From: Terrimonas sp.
Lineage (GTDB): Bacteria; Bacteroidota; Bacteroidia; Chitinophagales; Chitinophagaceae
Reading direction: 5' to 3'
DNA length: 64,000 nucleotides
NCBI GenBank assembly: GCA_016125075.1
Contig: WGMO01000011.1
Span: 186,001-250,000 of the forward strand
Part shown: positions 54,357-62,316 of the stretch, piece after piece
Layout: each line of letters begins with the position of its first letter
Position numbering within the stretch: position 1 is the stretch's first letter
The notes under the pieces: model-generated
What the model was told of the DNA's origin: nothing
Databases searched by the model: none
What the model saw: only the letters and a program-made list of their open reading frames with translations
Position numbers and translations under genes: made by a program

Positions 54357-54686
54357 TTAATCTTCATCAATATATTTATCATCGGTGGCACCGGGTACTT
54401 TTAAGACCGTGGTTACGGCTTCATCACTCAACACATAAAAATCGGTAGCCTCACCTGGATCGATCCTGATGATATCGCCGGCTTCATATTGCATATTGTT
54501 CATCCGGACAACCCCGGAAACAATAACCGTATATTCCGTCGCGATCTTATGATAATGCTTCTGATCATAATCTCCCTTCTTATACCGCTTCACGGCGAGT
54601 TCAAATGCTTCCGTTTTCAAAAGGGTAGGGTTAAAGTTTCCGGCAAACCAACCCCCTTTCATATCCCTGAGTTTAAAGACTTCCAC
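54357..54686 (-). CDS. Small cupin-fold protein
   Basis: The 109 residues form a single cupin barrel: GDYDQKHYHKIATEYTVIVSG (in parts, about 38-58) has the metal-ligand set H44, H46 and E51, and YEAGDIIRIDPGEATDFYV (about 67-85) is the second cupin motif. Single-domain cupins in glycan loci include epimerases/isomerases and regulatory or binding proteins. It lies between two nucleotidyltransferase genes with 5-6 bp gaps, so it probably acts on their substrate or product (inference). Confidence 0.8.
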   Translation of the reverse strand: MEVFKLRDMKGGWFAGNFNPTLLKTEAFELAVKRYKKGDYDQKHYHKIATEYTVIVSGVVRMNNMQYEAGDIIRIDPGEATDFYVLSDEAVTTVLKVPGATDDKYIDED

Positions 54687-54691
54687 TTTAC

Positions 54692-55426
54692 TTATTTGGT
54701 ACTATTTTCAAATTCCTTGATTTTCTGGGGCGAATAGAAAGAATGGTAATGTTCATTCCGGATCCCATAGGCCCCCACTCTCTTATTATGCAGGATCAGT
54801 TCATTGATCGTAGCGGAAACAAAGAAGATACCGTTGGTATTCGTATTCTTTTTGATAACTTCAAAGCCCCCTTCAATAAAGTCGATGGCTTTCCGGAAAT
54901 AATATACCCCTGCGATCGCTTTTTTACTGATCGGTCTTTTTTCGGCGGTCTCCACGACCTGGTTATTTTCCATCCTGGCATAAGACCATTTGGGGTGTAC
55001 GGATTCAAAGGTGATCACCCCCCCGTCCTGCTGGCCATCCATGAAGGAAATAACAGCATCCGAAAGTTCCTGCTCAATGACCTGGTCGCCATTAGCAATC
55101 AATAAAGGACTATTCATATCCAGCAGGTCAATTGCCATGAGGCAACTGCAAACCGCACCTTTTGTTTCCTCTTTCAGCCTGACCACCGATGCTTTCCCGT
55201 CTGTCAGGATGGCCACGGTCTGGTCCAGGTGAAAACGGGTACAATCCTCATCCCGCAGGATGAAGATGAATTTCTTGTCTTTTACATCGATACCCTGCAG
55301 GTTTTCATAGACCAGCTGGATCATGGGTTTCCCGTTGATCTCTACCAGTGGTTTGGGGAACTGGTATTCCGCATGATCGGTAAAAAATGCATTCCCGCCT
55401 GCAATCGGTACTAGTATTTGTAGCAT
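54692..55426 (-). CDS. Divergent nucleotidyltransferase-fold protein
   Basis: The 244 residues align with the downstream nucleotidyltransferase: ILVPIAGGNAFF (4-15), FPKPLVEINGKPMIQLVYENL (in parts, 23-43), PLLIANGDQVIEQ, and GVITFESVHPKWSYARM. The usual G-x-G-x-R loop is altered to GGNAFF, so the arginine that binds the triphosphate is missing, while the K-P lysine and NGD aspartate remain. It may be catalytically altered or a partner subunit of the neighbouring enzyme (inference). Confidence 0.8.
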   Translation of the reverse strand: MLQILVPIAGGNAFFTDHAEYQFPKPLVEINGKPMIQLVYENLQGIDVKDKKFIFILRDEDCTRFHLDQTVAILTDGKASVVRLKEETKGAVCSCLMAIDLLDMNSPLLIANGDQVIEQELSDAVISFMDGQQDGGVITFESVHPKWSYARMENNQVVETAEKRPISKKAIAGVYYFRKAIDFIEGGFEVIKKNTNTNGIFFVSATINELILHNKRVGAYGIRNEHYHSFYSPQKIKEFENSTK

Positions 55427-55427
55427 A

Positions 55428-56057
55428 TTAATTTTCTATTTCCTTTATTCTGTTGGTAACGGACTGGTAGTGCACATCATTGACACCAGTTACTTTCATC
55501 AGGTGAGCGCCGGAAGCCAATGCCGCCTTGATGCCGTTTTCATTATCCTCCACCACCAGGCATTCATCCGGCCGGAGAGCCAACCTTTCAATCGCGTTAT
55601 TATACATTTCGGGGTCGGGTTTCCCTTTTTTGACATCCTGGTTGGACAGGTAAAAATCAAAATAATCGATCACCCCGGCTTTGGTGAGCATGATCGTGAT
55701 ACTATCCTTGATCGAATTGGAGCAAACCACCAGCTTATACCCTTCATTTTTTAAACGCGCGAGTGCATATTGATGATGAAAGACCGGTCTGCATTTCAGA
55801 ATCACCTCTTCGATGGTATATTGTTGTTTCAATTCGTTGATAAAACCATGCAGTCCCTGGGGGAACCCTTTTTCCATCGTCAGCATTTTCAGTTTCTCCT
55901 TTGTGGGCAACCCATCATAGGTCACCAGATGATCAAACCGGCTGATCGCCATCCCAAATAAGCCCAGGGCCTTGTTCAGCGCTTCATAATGCCAGTCGCG
56001 GGCATCGATCAAAACGCCATCCATATCAAAGATGACTGCCTTAATTTTTTTACTCAT
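55428..56057 (-). CDS. HAD-IA family phosphatase/phosphomutase
   Basis: The 209 residues have all four HAD motifs: nucleophile D11 in VIFDMDGVLID (8-18), the serine/threonine of VVCSNSIKD (about 110-118), the lysine in KKGKPDPEMY (about 142-151), and acidic VVEDNENGIKAA (about 166-177). The cap domain and size fit beta-phosphoglucomutase/phosphoglycolate phosphatase relatives. It overlaps the GDPD-like gene by 4 nt and abuts the nucleotidyltransferase, so it probably makes or trims a phospho-intermediate for activation. Confidence 0.9.
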   Translation of the reverse strand: MSKKIKAVIFDMDGVLIDARDWHYEALNKALGLFGMAISRFDHLVTYDGLPTKEKLKMLTMEKGFPQGLHGFINELKQQYTIEEVILKCRPVFHHQYALARLKNEGYKLVVCSNSIKDSITIMLTKAGVIDYFDFYLSNQDVKKGKPDPEMYNNAIERLALRPDECLVVEDNENGIKAALASGAHLMKVTGVNDVHYQSVTNRIKEIEN

Positions 56058-56686
56058 AGGTTAAAAAAGTTTTTTGCTGCTGCAGGATAATCCGTACAAA
56101 GCATCACCCCTTCCAGGCCAAATTTATTCATTATATAGCGATAATGCTCCCATTCTGCCATGTATTTTCTTTTATGCAGTTCCGGCGATACGATACAAAC
56201 TTTCTTGCCATTCCGGATATGTGCTGTAATGGTTTCATCCGTAATCCAGTGCCCTTTGAACTCATCCAGCCATACTCCATCGGCTTCATCATATAAATAA
56301 GGGTGTTCTTCATACTCGCTTTGCCGGGTAAAAAAGCTGAGGTCATTTTTGCAATAACCCAATGCATCGGGGAGTGACATATCAAAAAAGAAATAATTGC
56401 TAATGCCATGCTGTTTTAACAATAAAGACATCGCCTGTTGTAATCCATCCGACTTTACATTTAAGGCGAGGGGAAGCGGGTTTCCGTATCCTTTGTAGAT
56501 CTCCAGAAAATCTGCGATGGGCAATTCATCGCCCGCAGGCATGTCGTGCGACACCAGAATTTTCCTGCCACTGTCCCGCAGGTCTGTTTCAACACCAAAT
56601 CCTTCCGAAAAAGATCTTTCAAATGCCAGTACAGTATTTTTTTCTTCCGGCGCTAACCAATAGCCCCTATGGGATAGAATGTCCAT
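56054..56686 (-). CDS. GDPD-like phosphodiesterase (glycerophosphodiester fold)
   Basis: A compact 210-residue TIM-barrel protein with the GDPD/PI-PLC active-site pattern: H6-R-G8, N17-T in EEKNT, E33-x-D35 in VETDLRD and H47-D in VSHDM. It lacks a signal peptide, so it should act in the cytoplasm, unlike many glycerophosphodiester phosphodiesterases. It begins 2 bp after the wzt stop and overlaps the HAD gene by 4 nt, which points to a biosynthetic rather than catabolic role (inference). The family usually hydrolyses glycerophosphodiesters. Confidence 0.85.
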   Translation of the reverse strand: MDILSHRGYWLAPEEKNTVLAFERSFSEGFGVETDLRDSGRKILVSHDMPAGDELPIADFLEIYKGYGNPLPLALNVKSDGLQQAMSLLLKQHGISNYFFFDMSLPDALGYCKNDLSFFTRQSEYEEHPYLYDEADGVWLDEFKGHWITDETITAHIRNGKKVCIVSPELHKRKYMAEWEHYRYIMNKFGLEGVMLCTDYPAAAKNFFNL

Positions 56687-56688
56687 AT

Positions 56689-57966
56689 TTAAAATTTTTC
56701 GGATGACCAGCCCGGACGGAAAAGGCTCCTGAAGCCTTTTGCATCGGTCAGGTATTTTCTTCCGATGCCAGCAATATTCTCAACGGTGAATTCAAGATCG
56801 CATTCATTATTGATGATTCTTTTCTGGTTATGAATACCCACATCCAGTTGGATCCGGTAACTCCCGGAAGCCAGTGTATTAGCCGGAATCCTAAATGATT
56901 TTTTAAACCGGCCCGGCACTTGTGTCACGATTTCGGTGGAAGGGTCCGTATCATCAAACAGGCTATAGGCCAGTTGGTAATCATACTGTGACCATAATGT
57001 AAAACCCATGATCATGCCGTAAACAGGTTGTAACAATTCACCCTCAATTTCCAAAACGATATCCTGGTGAGTAAAAAACCCGGTAGGATCGGCAGGGCTG
57101 TATATTTTTGCAGCTGTCACCTGAATATGTTCATCTCCTGCCAGGCCCTGCCACTGGCTTAAATGACTTTCCATACCCTCCTTACTATATGCCGATAAAA
57201 CATCTTCAATCATTCCCTGCTTTCGCAGTTGGCCATTCTTCAGATAGATTCCCTTTGAGCAGAGACTCGATAAGGCCATCAGGTTGTGGCTGACAAAAAG
57301 TACGGTCCTTCCTTCATTGGAACTCACATCCTTCATTTTTCCCAGACACTTTTTCTGGAATTCCGCATCCCCCACGGCCAGGACTTCATCCACCACCAGT
57401 ATTTCTGGTTCCAGGTGTGCTGCCACCGAGAAAGCGAGCCGTACATACATACCGCTACTGTAGCGTTTAACCGGTGTGTCCAGAAATTTTTCCACCCCTG
57501 AAAAATCAACGATCTCATCAAACTTCCTTTTGATCTCTGCGCGCCCCATCCCCATGATTGCACCGTTGAGAAAAATATTTTCGCGGCCTGTAAGTTCCGG
57601 GTGAAAACCGGTACCCACTTCCAAGAGGCTGGCCACACGGCCCCTGATGGCAATCCTTCCGGTGGTGGGTTCTGTGATCCGGCTCAATACTTTTAAGAGT
57701 GTGCTTTTCCCGGCACCATTTCTGCCGATAATCCCAATCCTTTCGCCCTGGCCTACTTCAAAATTCAGGTCTTTCAGCGCCCAGAATTCTTCCACTTCGT
57801 CACCTTCTACCACCTGCTGACCGGAAATCATTTGGCTGGTCTTGGAAAATACGGACCTGACACCCTGCATCACCTGTTCCCGAAAGGTTCTGTACCCACC
57901 CTTCCCCTGGTGACCAATGATATATCTTTTACCGAGATTTTCTACTTTAATAACAGTATCGGGCAT
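56689..57966 (-). CDS. wzt: ABC transporter ATP-binding protein with O-antigen-binding C-terminus (Wzt type)
   Basis: ATPase subunit of the inner-membrane exporter for undecaprenyl-linked polysaccharide. From the ATG at 57966 it has 425 residues: Walker A GRNGAGKST (81-89), signature YSSGMYVRLAF (about 175-185), Walker B EILVVDEVLAVGDAEF (about 194-209), then a C-terminal beta-sandwich (about 280-425) like Wzt carbohydrate-binding domains, which recognise the chain end. An upstream ATG at 58011 would overlap the FkbM gene by 37 nt and adds an unlikely tail. Partners Wzm at 58857. Confidence 0.92.
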   Translation of the reverse strand: MPDTVIKVENLGKRYIIGHQGKGGYRTFREQVMQGVRSVFSKTSQMISGQQVVEGDEVEEFWALKDLNFEVGQGERIGIIGRNGAGKSTLLKVLSRITEPTTGRIAIRGRVASLLEVGTGFHPELTGRENIFLNGAIMGMGRAEIKRKFDEIVDFSGVEKFLDTPVKRYSSGMYVRLAFSVAAHLEPEILVVDEVLAVGDAEFQKKCLGKMKDVSSNEGRTVLFVSHNLMALSSLCSKGIYLKNGQLRKQGMIEDVLSAYSKEGMESHLSQWQGLAGDEHIQVTAAKIYSPADPTGFFTHQDIVLEIEGELLQPVYGMIMGFTLWSQYDYQLAYSLFDDTDPSTEIVTQVPGRFKKSFRIPANTLASGSYRIQLDVGIHNQKRIINNECDLEFTVENIAGIGRKYLTDAKGFRSLFRPGWSSEKF

Positions 57967-57974
57967 AGACAATA

Positions 57975-58847
57975 TTATAATGATAAAATAGCTGCTTCCT
58001 TTTGGGTACAAAGCAGATAATTGAGACTTTTCCGTTTGGTGATGAGATCGACCTTCTCTGTGCTGGCATTTTCATCATCGATATAATAATAAAGGTATCC
58101 CAACCCCGACAATTGCTGATTTAAGGTGTCGGCAATTTCCTGTGTAAGAATTTCAATTAAAATTACCGGTTTAAATGTTGCGAGAAAACGCCCCATGCCT
58201 TTCAGTACCTCCGGTTCATGCGTTTCCACATCGATCTTCATCAAATCAATACTTTCAATATGGTGTTGGTCAATAAAAGTCTTTAATTGTACGGTATCAA
58301 TCTCTTCATTAAGTTCATGGGCTGTACCCGAAATATTTTTGTTGACAGTCACCGAAAGGATATGTTCCTCATGTGAATCATAGATCATCGCCTTGCCGTC
58401 ATAATCAGATGCCGCTTTCTCAATGCAATGGACATCGTAGTTATTCAGCTTCATGTTGGCAACCAGCCGTTCATATACACGGTGCACCGGTTCAAACGCA
58501 TACACGGTGGCCAGGGGATGGACCGCTTTTGCCGCCAAAGAATAGATACCCGTATTGGCCCCTATGTCAAATATGGTTTTGCTGTTCCTGCACAGTTGGA
58601 CCCATATTTCCATCGATTTCTTTTCCCATCCGCCATAAAGTCCTTTCCAGAAAAGTTCGTTTTCAATAACCTGTCCAAAATGATGGATCCGGAAAAAAGC
58701 CCTGTCACCCGCTTTTACCCTGAACACCCCATTGAAATATAAATGCCTGAAAATGCTCTCCGGGAGGTTTACCACAGACCTAATGGCGGTAAATATCTGT
58801 TGCTTAAAGGGAAAAACCTGATATATGCTTTTCAATAATTTTTTCAT
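57975..58847 (-). CDS. FkbM family methyltransferase
   Basis: The 290 residues show the FkbM core: IFDIGANTGIYSLAAKAVHP (in parts, about 93-112, the SAM loop), YAFEPVHRVYERLVANMKLN (about 115-134), and IDLMKIDVETHEPEVLKGMG (about 199-218). It lies between the two ABC exporter genes (9 bp after wzm, 8 bp before wzt). In O-antigen ABC systems the position between wzm and wzt often holds a chain-terminating methyltransferase whose product is read by the Wzt C-terminus, which makes that role plausible here (inference). Confidence 0.9.
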   Translation of the reverse strand: MKKLLKSIYQVFPFKQQIFTAIRSVVNLPESIFRHLYFNGVFRVKAGDRAFFRIHHFGQVIENELFWKGLYGGWEKKSMEIWVQLCRNSKTIFDIGANTGIYSLAAKAVHPLATVYAFEPVHRVYERLVANMKLNNYDVHCIEKAASDYDGKAMIYDSHEEHILSVTVNKNISGTAHELNEEIDTVQLKTFIDQHHIESIDLMKIDVETHEPEVLKGMGRFLATFKPVILIEILTQEIADTLNQQLSGLGYLYYYIDDENASTEKVDLITKRKSLNYLLCTQKEAAILSL

Positions 58848-58856
58848 CAGTTGGCC

Positions 58857-59693
58857 TTAGATGATATCTGCAAAACTTTTTTCCATACGCCTGAAAGTCC
58901 GGATGCCCATAAATACCAGGAAAATAATTACGGCTAAAGATATCAATACCCCATTCCAGTCGGGTGGCAGTGTTCCGCCGAAAATGCACCACCTGAAACC
59001 ATCGATAATCCCTGCCATGGGGTTCAGGTAAAAAAGAAACCTGATTTTTTCCGGCAACAATTCCGCCGCCTTGGAAGATAGGTATCCAACCGGCGACAGA
59101 TAGAATCCCAGTTGTATCATGACCGGGACCACATATTTAAAGTCCCTGTATTTTACATTCAGTGCCGTAAGCCATAAACCGGCCCCAAAACTGGCCGCAA
59201 AAGCCAACAGGATGAACACAGGCAATAATAAAATATTCCAGGATGGAATAACCCCATAGATAGCCATCAGCACCGCCATGATCCCGAATGTGATGAGCAG
59301 GTCAACAAGGCTGGTAATGACAGATGCAGCAGGAATAATCATCCTCGGGAAATATACCTTTGAGATCAATCTTTCATTACCCACCAGGCTGTTGCTGGCT
59401 TCGGTCAATCCATTGGCAAAAAACTGCCAGGGTAATAAACCCGCAAAAACAAGTATGGAATAGGGGATACCGGCAGGCGCCTTCAGCCCGGCTACTTTCC
59501 CAAATACGAATGTAAAGATCATCATGGTGAGCAAGGGGCGTAATACACTCCAGATGACACCGATGGCCGTTTGCTTATAGCGTACTTTTAGGTCGCGCCA
59601 ACTGAGTATGTAGAACAATTCACGGTATCGCCAAAGGTCCTTCCAGTAATTTTTTTCTGACCGTCCGGATTCAATAATAACTTCAAATGACAT
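58857..59693 (-). CDS. wzm: ABC-2 type transporter permease for polysaccharide export (Wzm type)
   Basis: Membrane subunit of the lipid-linked polysaccharide exporter. The 278 residues begin with YRELFYILSWRDLKVRYKQTAIG (in parts, about 23-45), the family coupling region, followed by six membrane helices (for example TMMIFTFVFGKVAGL and LLITFGIMAVLMAIYGVI). It precedes an FkbM methyltransferase and wzt, and follows GDP-L-fucose synthase by 8 bp. Confidence 0.93.
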   Translation of the reverse strand: MSFEVIIESGRSEKNYWKDLWRYRELFYILSWRDLKVRYKQTAIGVIWSVLRPLLTMMIFTFVFGKVAGLKAPAGIPYSILVFAGLLPWQFFANGLTEASNSLVGNERLISKVYFPRMIIPAASVITSLVDLLITFGIMAVLMAIYGVIPSWNILLLPVFILLAFAASFGAGLWLTALNVKYRDFKYVVPVMIQLGFYLSPVGYLSSKAAELLPEKIRFLFYLNPMAGIIDGFRWCIFGGTLPPDWNGVLISLAVIIFLVFMGIRTFRRMEKSFADII

Positions 59694-59701
59694 ATAGCTG
59701 A

Positions 59702-60634
59702 TTATACGTTGATGTATTCAAAATGATCCCTGTACATTTGTTCCAATCCTTTCTTCAAACGAATTTCAGGTTTCCAGCCCATGGCGCTGATTTTCGATAC
59801 GTCGAGTAATTTTCTGTCAGCACCATCAGGTTTAGTATGGTCCCATACGACCTTTTCGGAATATCCAACAATCTCCCTGATCATGGAAACAAGATCCCTG
59901 ATCCTGATATCCTCTCCCGTTCCAATATTAATCCGATCCGGCAATTCCTTTGATTGCATCAGGAATATACAGGCACTGGCCAGATCCTGAACATGGAGAA
60001 ACTCGCGGTAGGGATTACCGGTACCCCAAACAACAATTTCCTGATCACCACGGACCTTTGCCGTATGGAATTTATTGAGCAAGGCCGGGATGACATGCGC
60101 ATTATCTAAACTGTTCTTTTCGGTATACCCGTAGAGATTGGCCGGGATGACAGAAAAGAAATTACACCCATACTGCTTTCTGTAACTTTCACATAAACGG
60201 ATACCCGCAATTTTAGCGATGGCATAAGGTTCTGTGCTGGGTTCCGGGATGCCTGTCAGCATTGTTTCTTCCCGAAAAGGGAGTGGCGCCGCCCTGGGAT
60301 AAATTGCAGAAGAGGCAATGAAAACAAGTTTTTTAACCTGGTGCAGGAAAGACTGGTGAATAATATTGGACTGGATCATCAGGTTGTCATAAAGAAAATC
60401 GCCCGGGTATTTTGTATTCGCCAGTATGCCCCCAACTTTTGCGGCTGCCAGGAACACATATTCCGGTTTTTCTTCCTGGAAAAAATTGGCAGTTGCCTGC
60501 TGGTTCCGCAAATCAAGATCAGCAGAAGATCTTGTCACCAAATGCCGGTATCCTTCTTTTTGGAGACAATCTGAAATTGCCTTTCCGGCCAAGCCGGCAT
60601 GGCCTGCGATATATATCTTACTTTCCGCTTTCAA
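59702..60634 (-). CDS. fcl: GDP-L-fucose synthase
   Basis: Bifunctional epimerase-reductase that makes GDP-L-fucose from GDP-4-keto-6-deoxymannose. The 310 residues have the SDR Rossmann motif IYIAGHAGLAGKAI (7-20), FLAAAKVGGILANTKYPGDF (in parts, about 61-80), FIASSAIYPRAAPLPFREE (split near 105-123), the catalytic Y-x3-K in PYAIAKIAGIRLC (about 137-149) and IPANLYG. GDP-mannose dehydratase (gmd), needed to make the substrate, is not in the window. It indicates L-fucose in the surface glycan. Confidence 0.94.
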   Translation of the reverse strand: MKAESKIYIAGHAGLAGKAISDCLQKEGYRHLVTRSSADLDLRNQQATANFFQEEKPEYVFLAAAKVGGILANTKYPGDFLYDNLMIQSNIIHQSFLHQVKKLVFIASSAIYPRAAPLPFREETMLTGIPEPSTEPYAIAKIAGIRLCESYRKQYGCNFFSVIPANLYGYTEKNSLDNAHVIPALLNKFHTAKVRGDQEIVVWGTGNPYREFLHVQDLASACIFLMQSKELPDRINIGTGEDIRIRDLVSMIREIVGYSEKVVWDHTKPDGADRKLLDVSKISAMGWKPEIRLKKGLEQMYRDHFEYINV

Positions 60635-60667
60635 AAAAAAATGACAATTTACCTGTTTTATTGACTC

Positions 60668-61300
60668 CTATGACCGGGAAGCATAAAGGTTATTGATAAA
60701 CCTGGTCAGTTTCACACGCCGGGTAAATTCTTTCCATTCGTCGGCAGGAATTTCTTCCTGGCAATCCTTCAGTTGAAAACAGGAAGGGTAATCATATTTC
60801 TTCACGGTAATACAAACCTTTCTTTTGTAATCCATCTTAGCGAATTCCGCAATCAGGTTTTCCGTACAACCGTCCCGATCACTGAATTTCACGATCAGGT
60901 TATCATAATTTATCCTTTTTACCCTACGCACCCATTTGTCTTCTGCTTCAGCCGGATCTTTATAATGAAGGAAATGAATCTCGATATCGCCTAACAAGCC
61001 AACCGGGTACTTCCCCAGTTCACCCGAAGCATCTGCCAGTGCTGCATACCTGGATTCCATTGGATTGATAAAAATGAGTTTTTCTGAGAGGTAAGTCTTT
61101 AGGTCTCGAAGCATCTTTATGTAGTCCGGGGCAAAAAGATATAAGCCGGCAAAAGGAGAAGCATAGGGCATATCATAATACTGGTAAACAAATCCGCCCC
61201 AGCAATTATTGGAGATGATTGAAAAATCCTTTTGTTTTAAACCCGATCTTTCTGCTTTTCTTTTAATTTTCTCCAATTGTGCCCTCAAGCCCCTGAACAT
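60668..61300 (-). CDS. DUF1919 exopolysaccharide-biosynthesis protein
   Basis: The 210 residues match the DUF1919 pattern: FSIISNNCWGGFVYQYYDMPYASPFAGLYLF (split near 26-56), FINPMESRYAAL, YPVGLLGDIEIHFLHYKDPAEA (split near 96-117) and the ending region IVKFSDRDGCT. Members occur in exopolysaccharide loci and are presumed glycosyl or phospho-group transferases, but no function is established. No membrane segment is seen. It lies between an SDR epimerase (12 bp) and fcl (33 bp). Confidence 0.85.
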   Translation of the reverse strand: MFRGLRAQLEKIKRKAERSGLKQKDFSIISNNCWGGFVYQYYDMPYASPFAGLYLFAPDYIKMLRDLKTYLSEKLIFINPMESRYAALADASGELGKYPVGLLGDIEIHFLHYKDPAEAEDKWVRRVKRINYDNLIVKFSDRDGCTENLIAEFAKMDYKRKVCITVKKYDYPSCFQLKDCQEEIPADEWKEFTRRVKLTRFINNLYASRS

Positions 61301-61312
61301 ACAAATGATAAA

Positions 61313-62272
61313 TTAAATACTGTTTTTTAATCCCTCTGCCACCTTCCTGTCAAAACCAGACCTGGAGAGGATGATTTTTGAAAGCCCCTCTTCAAGGGAG
61401 GTAAACGGCCTTTTCAGAAGGTCCTGCATTTTTTCTATATCCGGTTGCCTTCTTGTCATATCGCCCTCCTCGAGCGGATCAAGATGCAGGATCTTTGATC
61501 GGGAAGATGCCAGGCTGATGATAACACGGGCAAGTTCTATCACCGATATTTCCTGGTCATTTCCAATATTAACGACGTCATTCACAAATTTATTCTGCAA
61601 TAAGCAGTTCACCGTAGCTTCAAGATGGTCATCGATATAACAGAAGGTCCTGGTTTGTTGCCCATCGCCGTAAATGGTCACAGGTTCATCTTTCAATGCT
61701 GCATCGATAAACCTAGAAACGACAAAGTCGGGGCTCTGGTTAGGACCGTAGGTATTAAAGAAACGGAAAATCGTATACTCCAGTCCGAACTCCTGGTAAT
61801 AGGAACGGCAAAATGCCTCTCCGGCATTTTTTACTACCGCATAGGGCAACCTTGAATTCAACGGGGTCGTTTCTTCGTGCTGGGGAAGATGCACCGGCTC
61901 ACCATATACTTCGGAAGAGGAAGCATAAAAGACCCTTTGAACACCGGTATTTTTACACAAAGACAAAACATTCCGGATACCCAACAGATCATCGAGCACC
62001 ATTACGGGATTGTCCAATGTTCTTTTCACACCGACAACAGCAGCATAATGAAACACATAATCAAAACCGAATGCGTTGAAGATAGAAGAGATATCATTGA
62101 AATTATTCACATCCGCTTTTATAAAGCGGCAACGGTCTGATTGAGGCAGGTTGACCTGGCGCCCTGTAAGATAATTGTCAACGATCACAACAGAGGCATC
62201 AGTATGCGTCAACAAATAATTGGCCAGCGAACTGCCAATAAAACCCGCACCCCCGGTAATAAGAATTTGCAT
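61313..62272 (-). CDS. NAD-dependent sugar epimerase/dehydratase (extended SDR)
   Basis: The 319 residues show ILITGGAGFIGSSLANYLL (3-21, in two halves), FIKADVNNFNDI, VFYASSSEVYGEP (about 117-129) and the catalytic PYAVVKNAGEAFC (about 147-159, Y-x3-K), then FFNTYGPNQSPDFVVSRFI (split near 174-192). It is close to UDP-glucuronate decarboxylase and UDP-glucose 4-epimerase families; the substrate cannot be separated from the sequence alone. It acts in nucleotide-sugar supply for the glycan. Confidence 0.88.
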   Translation of the reverse strand: MQILITGGAGFIGSSLANYLLTHTDASVVIVDNYLTGRQVNLPQSDRCRFIKADVNNFNDISSIFNAFGFDYVFHYAAVVGVKRTLDNPVMVLDDLLGIRNVLSLCKNTGVQRVFYASSSEVYGEPVHLPQHEETTPLNSRLPYAVVKNAGEAFCRSYYQEFGLEYTIFRFFNTYGPNQSPDFVVSRFIDAALKDEPVTIYGDGQQTRTFCYIDDHLEATVNCLLQNKFVNDVVNIGNDQEISVIELARVIISLASSRSKILHLDPLEEGDMTRRQPDIEKMQDLLKRPFTSLEEGLSKIILSRSGFDRKVAEGLKNSI

Positions 62273-62316
62273 ATTATGTTTTTAAACTTTCACGATGTGT
62301 AAGCTGAATATACTTT

